Source of the DNA: Prostheceraeus crozeri
Lineage: Eukaryota > Platyhelminthes > Polycladida > Euryleptidae
Assembly (NCBI GenBank): GCA_907163375.1
Contig: CAJQUW010014796.1
Span: 62,001 to 126,000, forward strand
Length of the DNA: 64,000 nt
Direction of reading: 5' to 3'
This document shows positions 38,476-49,647 of the stretch, piece after piece. Below the pieces are notes generated by a model that saw nothing but the letters and a program-made list of their open reading frames with translations, was not told the DNA's origin and did no database searches. Numbering within the stretch: position 1 is the stretch's first letter; each line of letters starts with the position of its first letter. The translations under genes were made by a program, and so were the position numbers.

Positions 38476-41143
38476 TCAACGAGATCTAAAACCTAGATAA
38501 ATAAGAAGAAAACAAGCGAAATTAATTGTTTCGGATAGTTCTGGCCAACAAAGCCTTTGCATTAGACCTAGCAAGAGAATTGCTAAGCTGTTGATGGCAT
38601 TGTGGTCTGCAATCATTTGAAGGACTTTTCGGTCTACTATCCGTTCAAGTGCCACTGTCGCCTCATCGCCCCACACACCGTAACCTGTTACAGCTAACGA
38701 AATAGGCTACACTTCCAACCGAGCTGGTGGCATTTCTCGTCATTGGTTAGATGCTTCCTCTCTTCAGCCGCTTTAAGGCATTCCTCTGAGGTGCTCGCTC
38801 CATCATTTATATTGGGGCTGAGCGCGTGCACCTCAGTAATATCAAAGCGGCTGGCTGTCCCAACGACCAATTTGGAACCAGGACATCTGCTGGCCGATGA
38901 TTGTCGCCTGTTAGACCTGCACCTTCTTCTAATTTGGGACTCATAGCGGTGCGACAGTGAGAATAAAGTGAGTCCCGGAGCTTGTTATGCCGATGAACAA
39001 TGTCCGGTCCATGTCTACATGTCAGAGCATGGTAGCCCGAAATATATAAAACCTTTCCGGGGCATACTGGGCACACGATATTATCTTCATTTAAAGGTAA
39101 GCCAAGCCTCATTTTCAAAAGACTTTGGAACAATTCATTTGGCTCGAGCTTTGTTCGAGACCAGGGCTTGGCGTGACTGTAAGCCAATCCGAAGCTCGAG
39201 GATCGGATATATTGCAATATATCGAGTTTGGTTGACAGTTGAGGGCAGATCCTGTATAAATTTGCATGATTGTTCTTCATCTATGCACTCAGATAAGTCA
39301 CGTTGCCTGCAGCACTTATTTCGAGGAGTTTCCTTCGACACAGAAGACTTTAGGTTAACTTTGGAATTGAAATCTTCCCTCACTTCTGACATTCGAACAC
39401 CTCTGGAATCAGTACTTGCGACTGAAGAAATATATGCCGCTGACACATGTTGCTCCAGTGATCGGAGTCCAAAACCGCCAAATTTTAGTGGCCATTGTGC
39501 TTGACGGCGCGCCAAATCAGTCAATTGGATGTAGGCCGAGTCTTCAAGGCAACCCATCACATCAGAATCAAACTTTCTTAACAAATGAGATACCAAAAAT
39601 GGTGGACAGCATCTAGCAATATGTGCGGATTTACAGAACCTGCTGCAAGACCTAAGAAGTTGCAGAGAGATTTGAGGATCATGAATATCTGCAATGGCAC
39701 TCAACAGCTTTTTAGCGGATACAATCTTCTTCGTGAGAAAATGATCACGAAATTCAGCATTCCCAATCGGTGCACCAAGAATTTCCATATTAGGTTGCTT
39801 GCTTGGTTTCACATCATTAGGAAGCAATTTGATATCATTCCAACAAAATATCTCGCATTTATGGAGGTTCAAACTAAAGCCAGACCAAGTTTGAGCCTTA
39901 GTTATTAAGTCGATACAATTATATATGGATTGTTCTGTACCACAAAGGATACCATCATTGGGGTACAAAAAGTTATGTTCCAGTCCCGGGATGCTGTTCA
40001 ACGATTAACCAAACGATTTCAGCCCAACGCAAAAAGCAAAGGACCTAAAGGATCTCCTTACTGAACACCAGCAGCTGACCTCAGCATTCCAGTTGGATGC
40101 CAGAAACACGGATTCTGCCTGTAGTACCACGCTGCGAATGGCAATAATTCAGGAAGGTTCTCTTCACATTGATCTATGACACATTGTCTTGAAATTGTGT
40201 TGAAAGCGTTGCACATATCAACCTTCAGAATGACGAAGTCATCATCCATCCAATGAGCGTCAATAATTTCTCTCATCGTGTGCACCACCTTTTCAACTCC
40301 TCCTGGATACGAAACTCCGAACTGATGAGGCTTCAAGATTGTTTTGACCTTCTCTGTAAGAACTCTACATAGACATTTTCCTGCAGATCGACGCAAGACT
40401 TCACCCACTGCAATTGAACGGATATCGAGGGGGCATCCAAATCTGACTTTCTTAGAGCAGTGAGACTTGCTCCGGCATAATGCGGTGCAATTTCGCAACA
40501 AGCGCGACCTGATGTAATAAAATTCGTGAAGTAGCGATGAGTAACATAAGCTAGTAGGTAAAGATGCATTGCAAGCTTCCAATATGTGCTCCACCCGTGA
40601 ACCAGTAGGTCCACATGCAGTTCCAGACGGAAAAGAATAGAGAACACTACGAATGTCAAAATCTGATTGCAGGATAGGAGCGACAAAACTTGCATTTGGA
40701 ATGCAAGGTGCTTTATGTTGTGGGTGTTATTCTTCCGAAAGATGCCTTGTCTCTGCTGTAGCCTATTCGGAGCAAGACCTTTGGACGTTAGCACTCGACA
40801 CGCTTTGCTGTATAAACCATCTTCTGCAAAAGCGATTGCAGCTGACCTGGCTTCTTTCAGCACTATTTCTTTCGATACTAATTTAGGCTTCACATCTTTT
40901 TTGGTTCTTAGAATTCTTACATGCTTCTTCCCATAGCTTCAGATAGTCACCAGATGCCCAACGATTGCAAAGTTTGATTATATTTACACGATGAGTATTC
41001 TTTGTTCCAGCTGGTTTGTTGGATGGCAGAACACATTTCGGGAGCATGGCCAAATATGTAAAATGTTCTACTGTATTGTGAGGAATGGTGCATTCCGTCC
41101 TGCAAAATTCTACCCCACAACGATTTAAAATGCAAGGAAACAA
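38476..41143 (-). pseudogene. Non-LTR-type reverse transcriptase gene with an unusual C-terminal domain, decayed
   Basis: The minus strand shows one protein in several frames, N to C. MLPKCVLPSNKPAG and WASGDYLKLWEEA open it (41070-40900). ARSAAIAFAEDGLYSKACRV and LTSKGLAP follow. The RT domain has IRSIAVGEVLRR, HQFGVSYPGGVEKVVHTMRE, LKVDMCNAFNTISRQ (motif A), AAGVQ then GDPLGP (motif B) and LYPNDGILCG (motif C position, with N for the first D). Next come LEILGAPIG-like MEILGAPIG and FGGFGLRSLEQHVSAAYISS. The C-terminus has CPVCPGK, GYHALTCRHG, DIVHRHNKLRD, RPADVLVPNWSLGQPAA, and SLAVTGYGVWGDEATVALER. I recall this arrangement from uncharacterised RT proteins of marine invertebrates, but cannot name the clade. 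At least four frameshifts or stops are present. Confidence 0.75.
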
Positions 41144-41357
41144 TAGCTATGGTCAAAAGCAATTATCTGAATACTTTTGAGAAAAGAGATTTACCATTGA
41201 GATATAGGGTTTGATCTAATCATGGACATCTAGATATAGCACCTGGACAAGTAGCTGTGTACAATCTGTGACCGGAGAAGATTGCCTTCTTGGAATGTAC
41301 CGGTGTTACGACTAAATATAGTCTTAATTGTATCTTAAGATACAACAAATGTTGTTA

Positions 41358-42207
41358 TCATAGAGTAAGTATAGTAGGTAGAGTGGTAACTCCGCATTTA
41401 TTAAATCCCCAATGTGTATGCACTTTCGATTTTATTAAATGAACTCGAGGTGAATACAATTGGGTATTGCTACCAAATGTGAGATATGCAAATTTTTGCA
41501 ATTTTCAAGAAATTACCACGGAATTGACTGATCATGATAGTAATACAGAAAGAGTGATTCTATTTTGAAGATCCTGTGTGTCATGATAGCCTCGGAGAGG
41601 TAATGTTTGTTAAATTAGCAATTCGATGGGTTGCTACTTTCATGTTCAACCTCAAGAGTTCATTTTCTTAAGCGTGATCATATCACAAGGAACCTGCCAC
41701 TGGCACAGCAAAATAGCTTAATCAAAGACAAAGATTTCAATTAACTTTATAAGATGCAAATGGGTCCACAACAATTTTCAGATTCAAGAAATGAAACATA
41801 AATTTAGTGAATCATAAAATCATGCAGATGAAAATTGAATTAAAAACTTGAAATTTCAGCCAAGAAAGCACAATAAGATGTTCATGTTTTCATGAAGACT
41901 TGCATTTAATGCAGCTCATGAATTTCCCTTGATAATCAGCTTAATTTCCGCTTAGTTAGGATGCTTTTTAGCAAATATTCATTCCTTTTGATATCCAACT
42001 TGTTTCATAAGTACTACTTATAAAAGGACGTCATGTCGGTGGTATTTAAAGTTGCAAATATTTAGCTTTTTAAAAACTGCTCAAATAATTTCTTGGACCG
42101 CAAGAACACAATCTCGGCAAAAACCTGAATCTTTTGATATAAAAATTTTCACTGTATACAGATACTTTTTCGAGTCGACACTCTACCTATATATCCCTAC
42201 TCTATGA
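41358..42207 (+). mobile_element. MITE family M, complete copy
   Basis: 850 bases. The ends 'tcatagagtaagtatagtag' and the complement of 'tcatagagtagggatatata' form imperfect terminal inverted repeats, and TTGTTA flanks both sides (41352-41357 and 42208-42213), a likely 6-bp target duplication. No frame encodes a protein. This is the reference copy for the fragments at 10441, 10526, 11397, 15056, 32602 and 36162. Confidence 0.85.
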
Positions 42208-42213
42208 TTGTTA

Positions 42214-42740
42214 CTGTTTTCCATCTATTGTTAATCGTTGTTGTCATTGTCAGTTTATGAACTCACTATGCTATTTATTGAGATTTAGACAGTTACCGTT
42301 CATTTTGATGAAAACGGGGATTAACAGGAATTCCGTGTTAAATTAAGGCATAGATGGAAATTCAGAGGATAGGCCAGATTTTTGTGCCTCAGATTAGAAT
42401 ACACTTCACATAAAGATTTGTATATCATTCATTTCCATGCTCTTGTCTACTGATTCTTCTTATCTAGGAATTGAGCAACATTTAAAGACAATTGTTTTAA
42501 TTCGAATTCCTTGATGATGCTTCAACAGTATCAATTTTTGTAAAAATACGAAGCTCACTTCTTGAAATAGCATTTGCGTTTCTTTCTTCTCAGCTCAGAG
42601 TGTGGTTTCTATTCGAAGGAGTTTACATTCGAGTATATGGTGCCCGAAACCAGCTAATGACTCACGCAAAGGGAAATTACTTTGATTAACAAGACAATGA
42701 AATGAATCAAATGAGATATCAAATTGCCATGCAAAAAATG
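42214..42740. other. Spacer without recognised genes
   Basis: About 530 bases with no motif seen. The part next to 42740 could be the body of the tRNA-like SINE. Confidence 0.35.
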
Positions 42741-42741
42741 T

Positions 42742-42816
42742 GCAGCTGACCGGCTTCGAACCTATGACCCGGGTAAACTAGACCTGTTCTCTGCAAACTG
42801 AGCCACGAGCCGCTGT
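42742..42816 (-). repeat. tRNA-derived SINE head
   Basis: The minus strand reads 'tcgtggctcagtttgcagag' then, 35 bases later, 'ggttcgaagccgg'. These are an A box (TGGCTCAGTTTG, 42794-42805) and a B box (GGTTCGAAGCC, 42752-42762) with tRNA spacing. Acceptor-stem pairing is poor and there is no clear anticodon arm, so it is a Pol III promoter head of a SINE or a tRNA fossil rather than a working tRNA. The SINE body would lie at lower coordinates. Confidence 0.6.
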
Positions 42817-43724
42817 CATGCGACCGTGTCAATTAACAGGATCAAACCCTCACCACCACATATCAGTTGTCACAGCAATTATGACCGATGAATAAATAAA
42901 TGAGTGGTTCCCTGATCAGTGAAATTGAAATTAAATTCATTTAATTGAGCGAATAGGATAAGTGATTCATCCATTCTAAAACGTTGAATGTTCATCTGAT
43001 ATCATGTCTGTTAATCATCAACTGTTTTTAAACGAATTACTTTAGTTTTCTATGCTTCCGAGAAAGCTTATTGAGCATCCTAGCATTACAAGTTGCGTCT
43101 AGGCCATGAGAACTTTCTGTGGAAGAAAAGTTTTATGGTGTTTGAACTTTTATGCTGTTTGAGTTTTATGGTATACGTCATTATCATCACAGATTATTAA
43201 CCATCAGGGTGGGAACCAAGAAGGATTTTTTGGTCTATTTTAAGCATGGTAGTGTTGTGAAGGCTAATTATTACCCACGCACCATCGGTAATAATTGCCA
43301 ATAAGTATTGAAATTTCAATTTGATTTCAGTGGAAATCAATTTTCATCAACGTAGTAAAGGAAATGTTCAAGAGGACTTTGATGAAAATGATCTTGAAAA
43401 TCTTCGACCCCGGTCCGGGCACGGTCCTATCTCCTCCGCTTTCCACTCTGCAAATGATTGATTGCGATTCATTTGCTTTTGATGATGCTCCTTTTAATCA
43501 ATTAGTTCAAATGGAACTGATCAATTAATCGATTGATACTTGCATCATAAACATATAATATATATGTGCATATAGTAGTAGTTCATTCGTGCAATGTATC
43601 TTTCTAAAACGAATTACTTTCACCGACATCTCTTGAACGAATGCTGTGTTCCGTCCGCGACGCAGTCAAGATAAAATAGCTGCAACGACTTTTTTAACGA
43701 TGCAACACTTATCACTCTAATATT
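42817..43724. other. Spacer without recognised genes
   Basis: About 900 bases. Short T-rich stretches and 'atataatatatatgtgcata' near 43552 only; no coding motif. Confidence 0.35.
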
Positions 43725-44115
43725 TTGCGATCACATTATCGTGATCCTTATATGATGCCATAAATGGCAATGGTATTTAATCCCCAATACCATAATGTAA
43801 TCGAAATGATTGACGAAATCTTAAATCATAGAATTTGAGTGCAGCATGAAAAGTATTCGCAGGGTATTGTAATTGTAACAACTGTTGTGTTCTTCATTAA
43901 ATTAGCTAGGTCTAGGCTTACCTGTATGTTGAAGAGATTCCTATGATTAAGGCTTCATATAGGCTATGTGGGACTTTTTTGAAAACTATCGATCTTTAGC
44001 TATACATGCAATATATAGTGCAAAAACAAATTAGGTACTTAAAAACTCGAATGCCTCAATATATTGAGACTCGTAGAGTTTATTTAATCATCAAGACTAG
44101 CTGCCATGAGATGCT

Positions 44116-45469
44116 GTTCTCCAAAGACATCTAATTGTTTAAAAGGGCTAGATGAGAAATAGATGCCTAAATTTGAACCCATTTTAGTACGGTCTTTATC
44201 TGGCAAAAAAGCATTACGGCAATGGGATGAAATTGCTGTTTTGTCTGCTGTGCGGTGTGCAATGCGACAAAAAGGCTTGGAAATGGCACATGATGTAAAG
44301 CACAGTTCCCTGATATTATATGATAAGTTTCAAGATTATTCGTTCAGTAGCTTCTTCTGAAAAAATTGTTAAAAATGAGACCGGTAATACAGCAATTTAG
44401 TGCAGTATCAATTTGGAAGAAAAACTATTCAGATGAAGACTGATGAAGTGTAACTTGATAAACACAAAACTCCCTCTGTGAGAAATTTCAGTGAGAATCC
44501 GAATATCACACTGAGGAATTGGCCAATAATAAGGTTCACCCATGTCAACAATGCTCTTTGACTATTCACCAGGCTGAAACTACATATGGATCTATGTATT
44601 GCAAATAATTAACAGAGGGTATTTTAGGGCCACCTGGAATCGATCATCGCATGTCTGTCAATGTCAAAGATGTTATCAATGTGCATCGTATAAGATACAT
44701 ATTGGTATATGTTGTTTGTTTTTATTTGCTTAAGCAATTTTATATCAAATTTTCCGATAGTTCATATCTATTATTTCTGTTGTATCATGTAATTTCTTAC
44801 CACAAAATTGTATACACACGTTAGATTATTGCCAAGCTTGGCAATCACGCGTGGCTGGGGCCGGTGCACGTGGGCACAGCAACGATATACGTGTACAACC
44901 ATAGCCAGGTACTGGACTTATTACAAAGAAGCAATCTGGCTGAATGATCACAAGTAAAGGCGTGGTTCATTATTCTGCTCAGAGAAGTCATTTAGTCATG
45001 TATATGGTGAATCGTAAGTGAACTTCACTCTGCTTTCATCTAAAAATGAAACAATTGGTTTTCATTTGTATTATTCCTATATAGCATGGCCTCTTCAGAT
45101 TTGAGAATCAACATAACATAATGCAATAAAGTCTAATTGAAATAATTGTGTCAGCAGTGCTCTTATTTAAATCTGAAGACGTTTTTGCAAGACATCTGAA
45201 AAAGTAGAATGTTGCACTCTTAGGGCCTATTTGTTGCAATTCGGACACTGCTTTTAGACATATAGAAATTTCTTGATTTATTATTAAAATGCGTTTAAGT
45301 TCTGCAATTACTGAAAAGAGGCAATGGAGAGGAATATCTGTTGCTCGCTTACAAATATTTTCAAATTCATGCAATATCAGCTGATTGTCACTGGTTTTGT
45401 TGCAAACAAGGTAAAAACACGTCTATTTCCCACCTTAACCCTTTATAATATTAAATATTTTTGCTGTTC
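44116..45469. mobile_element. 1.35-kb insertion in duplication copy 1
   Basis: Absent from copy 2 at the corresponding place (around 62170). It contains repeat R2 in its right half. No terminal repeat or target duplication was worked out. A 65-residue plus-strand frame at 44163-44360 has no recognised motif. Confidence 0.6.
44705..45430 (-). repeat. Dispersed repeat R2, copy 2 (inverted relative to copy 1)
   Basis: Reverse complement of 12080-12790, with 'caatggagaggaatatctgt', 'tgcttacaaatattttcaaa'-like sequence and 'ttgccaagcttggcaatcac' in common positions. Confidence 0.7.
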
Positions 45470-46502
45470 TCTCATTTGTCTTCGGTTATCCTCATCTTGT
45501 CATGCAATCCCCAGACTCTGAAACATCACTTAGATTTTCTGTAAAAAATTCTTTAGAATCAGTAGCGGAGTTTGTGATCAACAATCCGATCACTTTCTCC
45601 AATGAAAGTTAAGCGACTCGTTCATTGATGCGCACGAACTGTCTGCAAGGTGTAGATGTTAGAAAGAGGGCAATCGGTACCTCACTTTTGAAGTCGGTGC
45701 ACTTAAGAAAACATTGTACGATCAAATGTCTTGTCAATTGCAGTGTTGATTAAATGACTTAGGCCGCTGTCACACACAGGAAAAGGCGTCTTCCATCTTC
45801 CATGTCACTCGCCTTTTTGCACATGCTTCACAGGGTGTCTTCCATAAGTCTTGATGAGACGATTTCCATCGTCTTCCGCCTTCCATCTTCCAACTATCGC
45901 AGTCACACTAGGGAAATCCATTTCCGATTCAGTGACTACTATCTACTTCCTATGACTACTGTCTAAGCTCATCTCTCCCTCATCCTTGTCCTCGTCCGAC
46001 ATGGTTAACAAAGAGCTGTTTTCTGACAAGGCACGCGGGAACAGGGGACTAGGGAGGGCTTAGCCCCTCCTGAAAAATCAAACAGTCATGAAGTAAAATT
46101 GACAGAAAAAAATTTGGCATCAGAGTTGATAATGTGATTGCGAATGAAGTTGAATTCAGTTTACAAATGAATAAAGACGCAATGTTATTGTTCGATGGCT
46201 ATGGATTCGTGACGCATACATTGGCGTTGTAAATTGTCGACACTGCCGATATGCTGCCTATTGTTCAATAGCAATGTATATCGCTAACGGTTTGCTTGTT
46301 TCGCATGACTCTTCACTCTCTGTCTGTGCCACCGATTTCAACGGCTGACTTCTCTCACCTCTTTCCAATATCTGATCGTGTGTCTTCCGTCTGACTCCCT
46401 GTGTTTGTGAATAAATCTGCAAGTATCATTTTTTGAAAGCATCAGTGAACCACCTCGCAAAAAGTTTAAATTGAAGCAAGTAACTCTTCGTAAGGGCGCA
46501 GA

Positions 46503-47164
46503 ATTTCCAAAGGCATGGTCTGCGCATCAATTTGGATAAGACGGAAGTAATGTGGGTCGGAAAGGAGCCAAAGGACTTAAGTGTTGAGGTGCAAGGAATT
46601 CAGCTAAAGCAGACAAAGGGTTTCAAGTACTTTGGAGGTGTGGTAGCGGAAGATGGGCGGAGCGAAATGGAAGTGAATAGGAGAATTAGAGCAGGGGTCG
46701 GAGCCTATCAGAAAGTGGCAGGAGTGTTGGGAGACAGAAGGATCAGCAAAGATATCAGACAGAAAGTGTTAGAGGTGTGTGTAATTCCAGCAGTCACATA
46801 TGGTCTGGAAACAATGGCGCTCACCAAAGATCAGCAAGATAGACTCCAAGTGTGCGAGAACAATTGGCTGAGGAGGTTGTGTGAAGTGAAGTTGGTTGAC
46901 AGAAGAAAACTTGCAGAAATGAGACTCGAAGTCGGACTGAAACGAACGATGACTCAGAAGATTGTGGGAAAGAGACTATCTTGGGCCGGACATGTGGCAA
47001 GAATGAATGAGCAGAGGCTACCCAGGCCAATGGAGCAAGAAATGAGTGTGCGAAGAAGAGGAAGACCGAGAATTCGTTGGAGTGACTGTGTCAAAAGAGA
47101 TTTCCAGAAGGCGGAGGAAGATTGGAGAAGTTGGAGAAGCGACGCAGAAGACAGAGTCGTATGA
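46503..47164 (+). pseudogene. LINE reverse transcriptase C-terminal fragment
   Basis: A 210-residue frame from MDKTEVMWVGKEPKDL with a few codons before it (HGLRINL). It shows the post-YADD region of LINE proteins: KTEVMWVGK, FKYFGGVVAEDGRSEMEVNR, IRAGVGAYQKVAGVLGDRRI, VTYGLETMALT, LRRLCEVKLVDRR, LSWAGHVARM and RRRGRPRIRWSDCVKRDF. The palm with the catalytic Asp residues is missing, so this is a severely 5'-truncated copy although the frame is open. The final basic GRPRIRW block and the Trp-rich tail are characteristic. The clade cannot be fixed without the endonuclease. Confidence 0.85.
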
Positions 47165-47194
47165 CGGAGAACTGTGCACAATGTGGTTGAAGTA

Positions 47195-47415
47195 TGGAGC
47201 GTCTGGCAAATATCGCCAACTATGTCTTTCAATGGCACCGGAAATAAGCGCTGATGTGGAAGCATGGATGACAAGGAGGAATAATTGGCTGTCGGACACG
47301 ATACAAAATGAAATGCAGGAAAAAATGTGTCATTCAATACAGAGGATAATGGTCAAGAACATCAATGACGGGGGTATGTTTGCTTTAACCGCTGATGGAA
47401 CAACGGATATTCAGG
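47195..47415 (+). pseudogene. hAT transposase (DUF4371/ZMYM type), upstream exon
   Basis: The frame reads NNWLSDTIQNEMQEKMCHSI then FALTADGTTDIQG, the hAT catalytic-core start with the first acidic residue in ADGTTD. It ends at a donor site CAGG|GTAAGT at 47415/47416. The protein continues in the exon at 48823, where QEQFSVSTRIVG follows in phase, as in intron-containing hAT genes. The N-terminal finger region is absent; upstream is the LINE fragment. Confidence 0.8.
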
Positions 47416-48822
47416 GTAAGTTTACTGTATATGCAGTTTATAAGTAATGAAATATTATATTGACTTATTAAGTAATCTGATAAATGTTAGCTTATCATGC
47501 ATGGGAAAAATTAGAATGCCGGGATATTTCATTGATTACGCATTATTCAGTCAGGGATCTCACAGGATGAATTTATTTACAGCGGGGATGGGCGGAGGAC
47601 TGGCATTTTCGAGCAGAAGCGGACCGAGCCAGATAATTCATTATCATTCACTTGTAAAGGTTTGAAAGTCAATAAATAATAGTATGATTGTGAGGAAATC
47701 TATTGATGAAAATCACATGATGCTGAGGGCGAGGCAGATGTGACGTACCCACATCCCAGTTGGGTTCTTATATAATCGAACTAATCAAAAATCACCCATC
47801 TTTGCGAACTACAGATAGCATTAAGAAAAAATTCAAAACAAATTATGAACTTCGATTGTATCATAATCATATTTATCGAATGTCTGTGAATTGTTCAAAT
47901 TGCAAACTCGCTTCAATTATACTTACAGTAATTCAAATATTTTCGATTATATTCTAAACTAAAGAATCGGTAGATGAATTCAGAGTAAGTAGATGGTGGG
48001 CCAATTGACTACATGCGTTTAACTGCTATATCTACAGAATTCTCACAATTTGAAAAAGGAACAGATTGACTTGAATGTTGATTGTACACTTCGCTTGATT
48101 GTGTAAGATTATACCGGAAAATGATGTAGCCTACATGTAGGCCTACATGACAAGTATTCAAACATCGTAGCATGGTAGCACTATTTTAGATAAGTTTTTG
48201 ATTATCAAATCATCTTGGATGATGTGCTACAGGGCGGCGGCCGAGCCCGGGAATCGCCCGTGAATTTTGTTGGAGCTCGGGAATCGCCTTAAATTTTATC
48301 GAAATACCCTATTAGCCTTTAAATAGCCCGGGAATGCCACTTTGTGATTTTTGCCTCTAAGTTTAGTGAGTACAATTTCTTGATTTCAACTACATGTATT
48401 ATTAGCATGACTTATTGAGACCACTATTTCTGTTAACTTTCTTCGAATCTGGGTTGAATTGACTAGAGTTCGAGCATACAAGTATAAACTCGTTATCTAT
48501 CGACAGCGGTCTACATGTACATGAAATTTCACAACAGACTCGTAATATGACAATTTTCGCAACCTCTAATGTCTAATCAAAATTGCGAGTCATATTCTAA
48601 TGATTGCATATCTTAACGTCATCAGTTTTATGTGTTGTAGAATGTTTTGCATGTGCACAACATTCTGAGCAACAAAATTTCTGTTTTTTTATGCAAAAAT
48701 GTACATCTAAGCAGGCATCGCTTAATTTTTCAAAAATCAATATTTTAAAAAAAACAATTGAAATGAAACACTAGGAAATTGGACTTTTCTTGTATAAGAG
48801 ATATAATATGTTTTTGTTGTAG
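47416..48822 (+). other. Intron of the hAT transposase, with a nested word island
   Basis: The donor is GTAAGTTT at 47416 and the acceptor is 'tttttgttgtag' ending at 48822. The Gly codon at the junction is split (G|GT), giving DIQG-QEQF. 1407 bases. Inside, 48233-48345 is a word array of 'cgggaatcgcc' and 'gcccgggaat', probably the end of another element. Confidence 0.8.
48233..48345. repeat. Word-array island G (cgggaatcgcc word)
   Basis: 'gcccgggaatcgcccgtgaa', 'ctcgggaatcgcc' and 'gcccgggaatgcc' within 110 bases, much more GC-rich than the surrounding intron. No partner island was found nearby. Confidence 0.5.
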
Positions 48823-49647
48823 GTCAAGAGCAATTTTCCGTAAGCACACGCATAGTTGGCGAAGACTTCCAACCCCATGAATATTTTGTTGGCTTCTACG
48901 CTTGCGTGGATAGCAGTGCAGCAAGTTTGACGACAGCAATTTTGGACATTCTCACACGCTTCAACATCGATAAAAGTCGATTGATCGGACATTGTTTTGA
49001 TGGAGCAAATGTAATGAAAGGTAAAATCAGTGGAGTTCAAGCTAGACTCAAAGAAGTTTGCTCTCACTCGCACTACGTACATTGTGCCAATCACTCTCTT
49101 GATCTTGTACTTCAAGAAGTAGCGTCCGAAATTCCCCTGATTGGCTTAGTGCTGGACTTCCTTCATCAGTGCGCCACGATCATAAAAAAATCCTACAAAC
49201 GCCGGAAGCAATGGGAGAACCTATGGCGAAGAACCTATCATCACCATACCAGTGATATGCCAGACTCGATGGGCAATTCGTCACAAAGCAATTCTTCGGG
49301 GTATTTTGTCATACAGCAAGCTTCAGTGTCTTCTATTGGCGCTATCAAAAGATTCTTCACTCAAGCCTTTGGTTCGGTCAACAGCTGATGGTCTACTAAG
49401 GAAGTCACAAAAATTCGAAATAGTGTTCAGATTGCACGCTGCGTCTGCGATATTTAGTCCCTGTGAGAAACTTGCGATTGCTTTGCAGTCGAAAAGTGCT
49501 ACAGTAGCAGAGAGTGTTATGGCTGCGGAAAACTATTGTAAGTTTGAGATTATCGTCTTCAAACCCACTATTGTCTTCATTGCCACGATGACAATCTAAC
49601 AATACTGACAAAGAACATACGCGAGAAAAAGACTCCAAGCCGTCTGC
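48440..49647 (+). repeat. 1.2-kb direct repeat of hAT sequence, copy A
   Basis: Identical to 55552-56758 (offset 7112) except for one indel with an adjacent substitution near 49187 and a substitution near 49637. It covers the 3' third of the hAT intron and exon 2. It ends abruptly at 'cgtctgc', where the 5.9-kb insertion begins. Confidence 0.95.
48823..49643 (+). pseudogene. hAT transposase exon 2, copy A (truncated)
   Basis: Begins QEQFSVSTRIVGEDFQPHEY, then ASLTTAILDILTRFNIDKSR, GHCFDGANVMKGKISGVQAR, HYVHCANHSLDLVLQEVASE (the conserved YDGAxNMxGKxxGVQAxI and YVHCxxHxLNL blocks of DUF4371-type hAT transposases). A one-base difference near 49187 shifts the frame after ATIIK. The C-terminal dimerisation domain is not present in this copy, because the 5.9-kb insertion interrupts it. 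Confidence 0.88.

Noticed and set aside
39000-40900. Plus-strand frames of 66-178 residues
   Set aside because: They lie opposite a reverse transcriptase whose motifs are clear on the minus strand.
42742-42816. Functional tRNA gene
   Set aside because: A and B boxes are present but the acceptor and anticodon stems do not pair convincingly; a SINE head fits better.
44163-44360. 65-residue plus-strand frame as a gene
   Set aside because: No domain, no signal peptide and no context; it lies within an insertion of unknown type.
46821-47337. Minus-strand frames of 69-127 residues opposite the LINE fragment
   Set aside because: They are antisense shadows of a well-supported LINE protein frame.
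49405-49638. Minus-strand 77-residue frame (and its twin at 56516-56749) as a gene
   Set aside because: It is the antisense of the hAT transposase exon and repeats only because that exon is duplicated.
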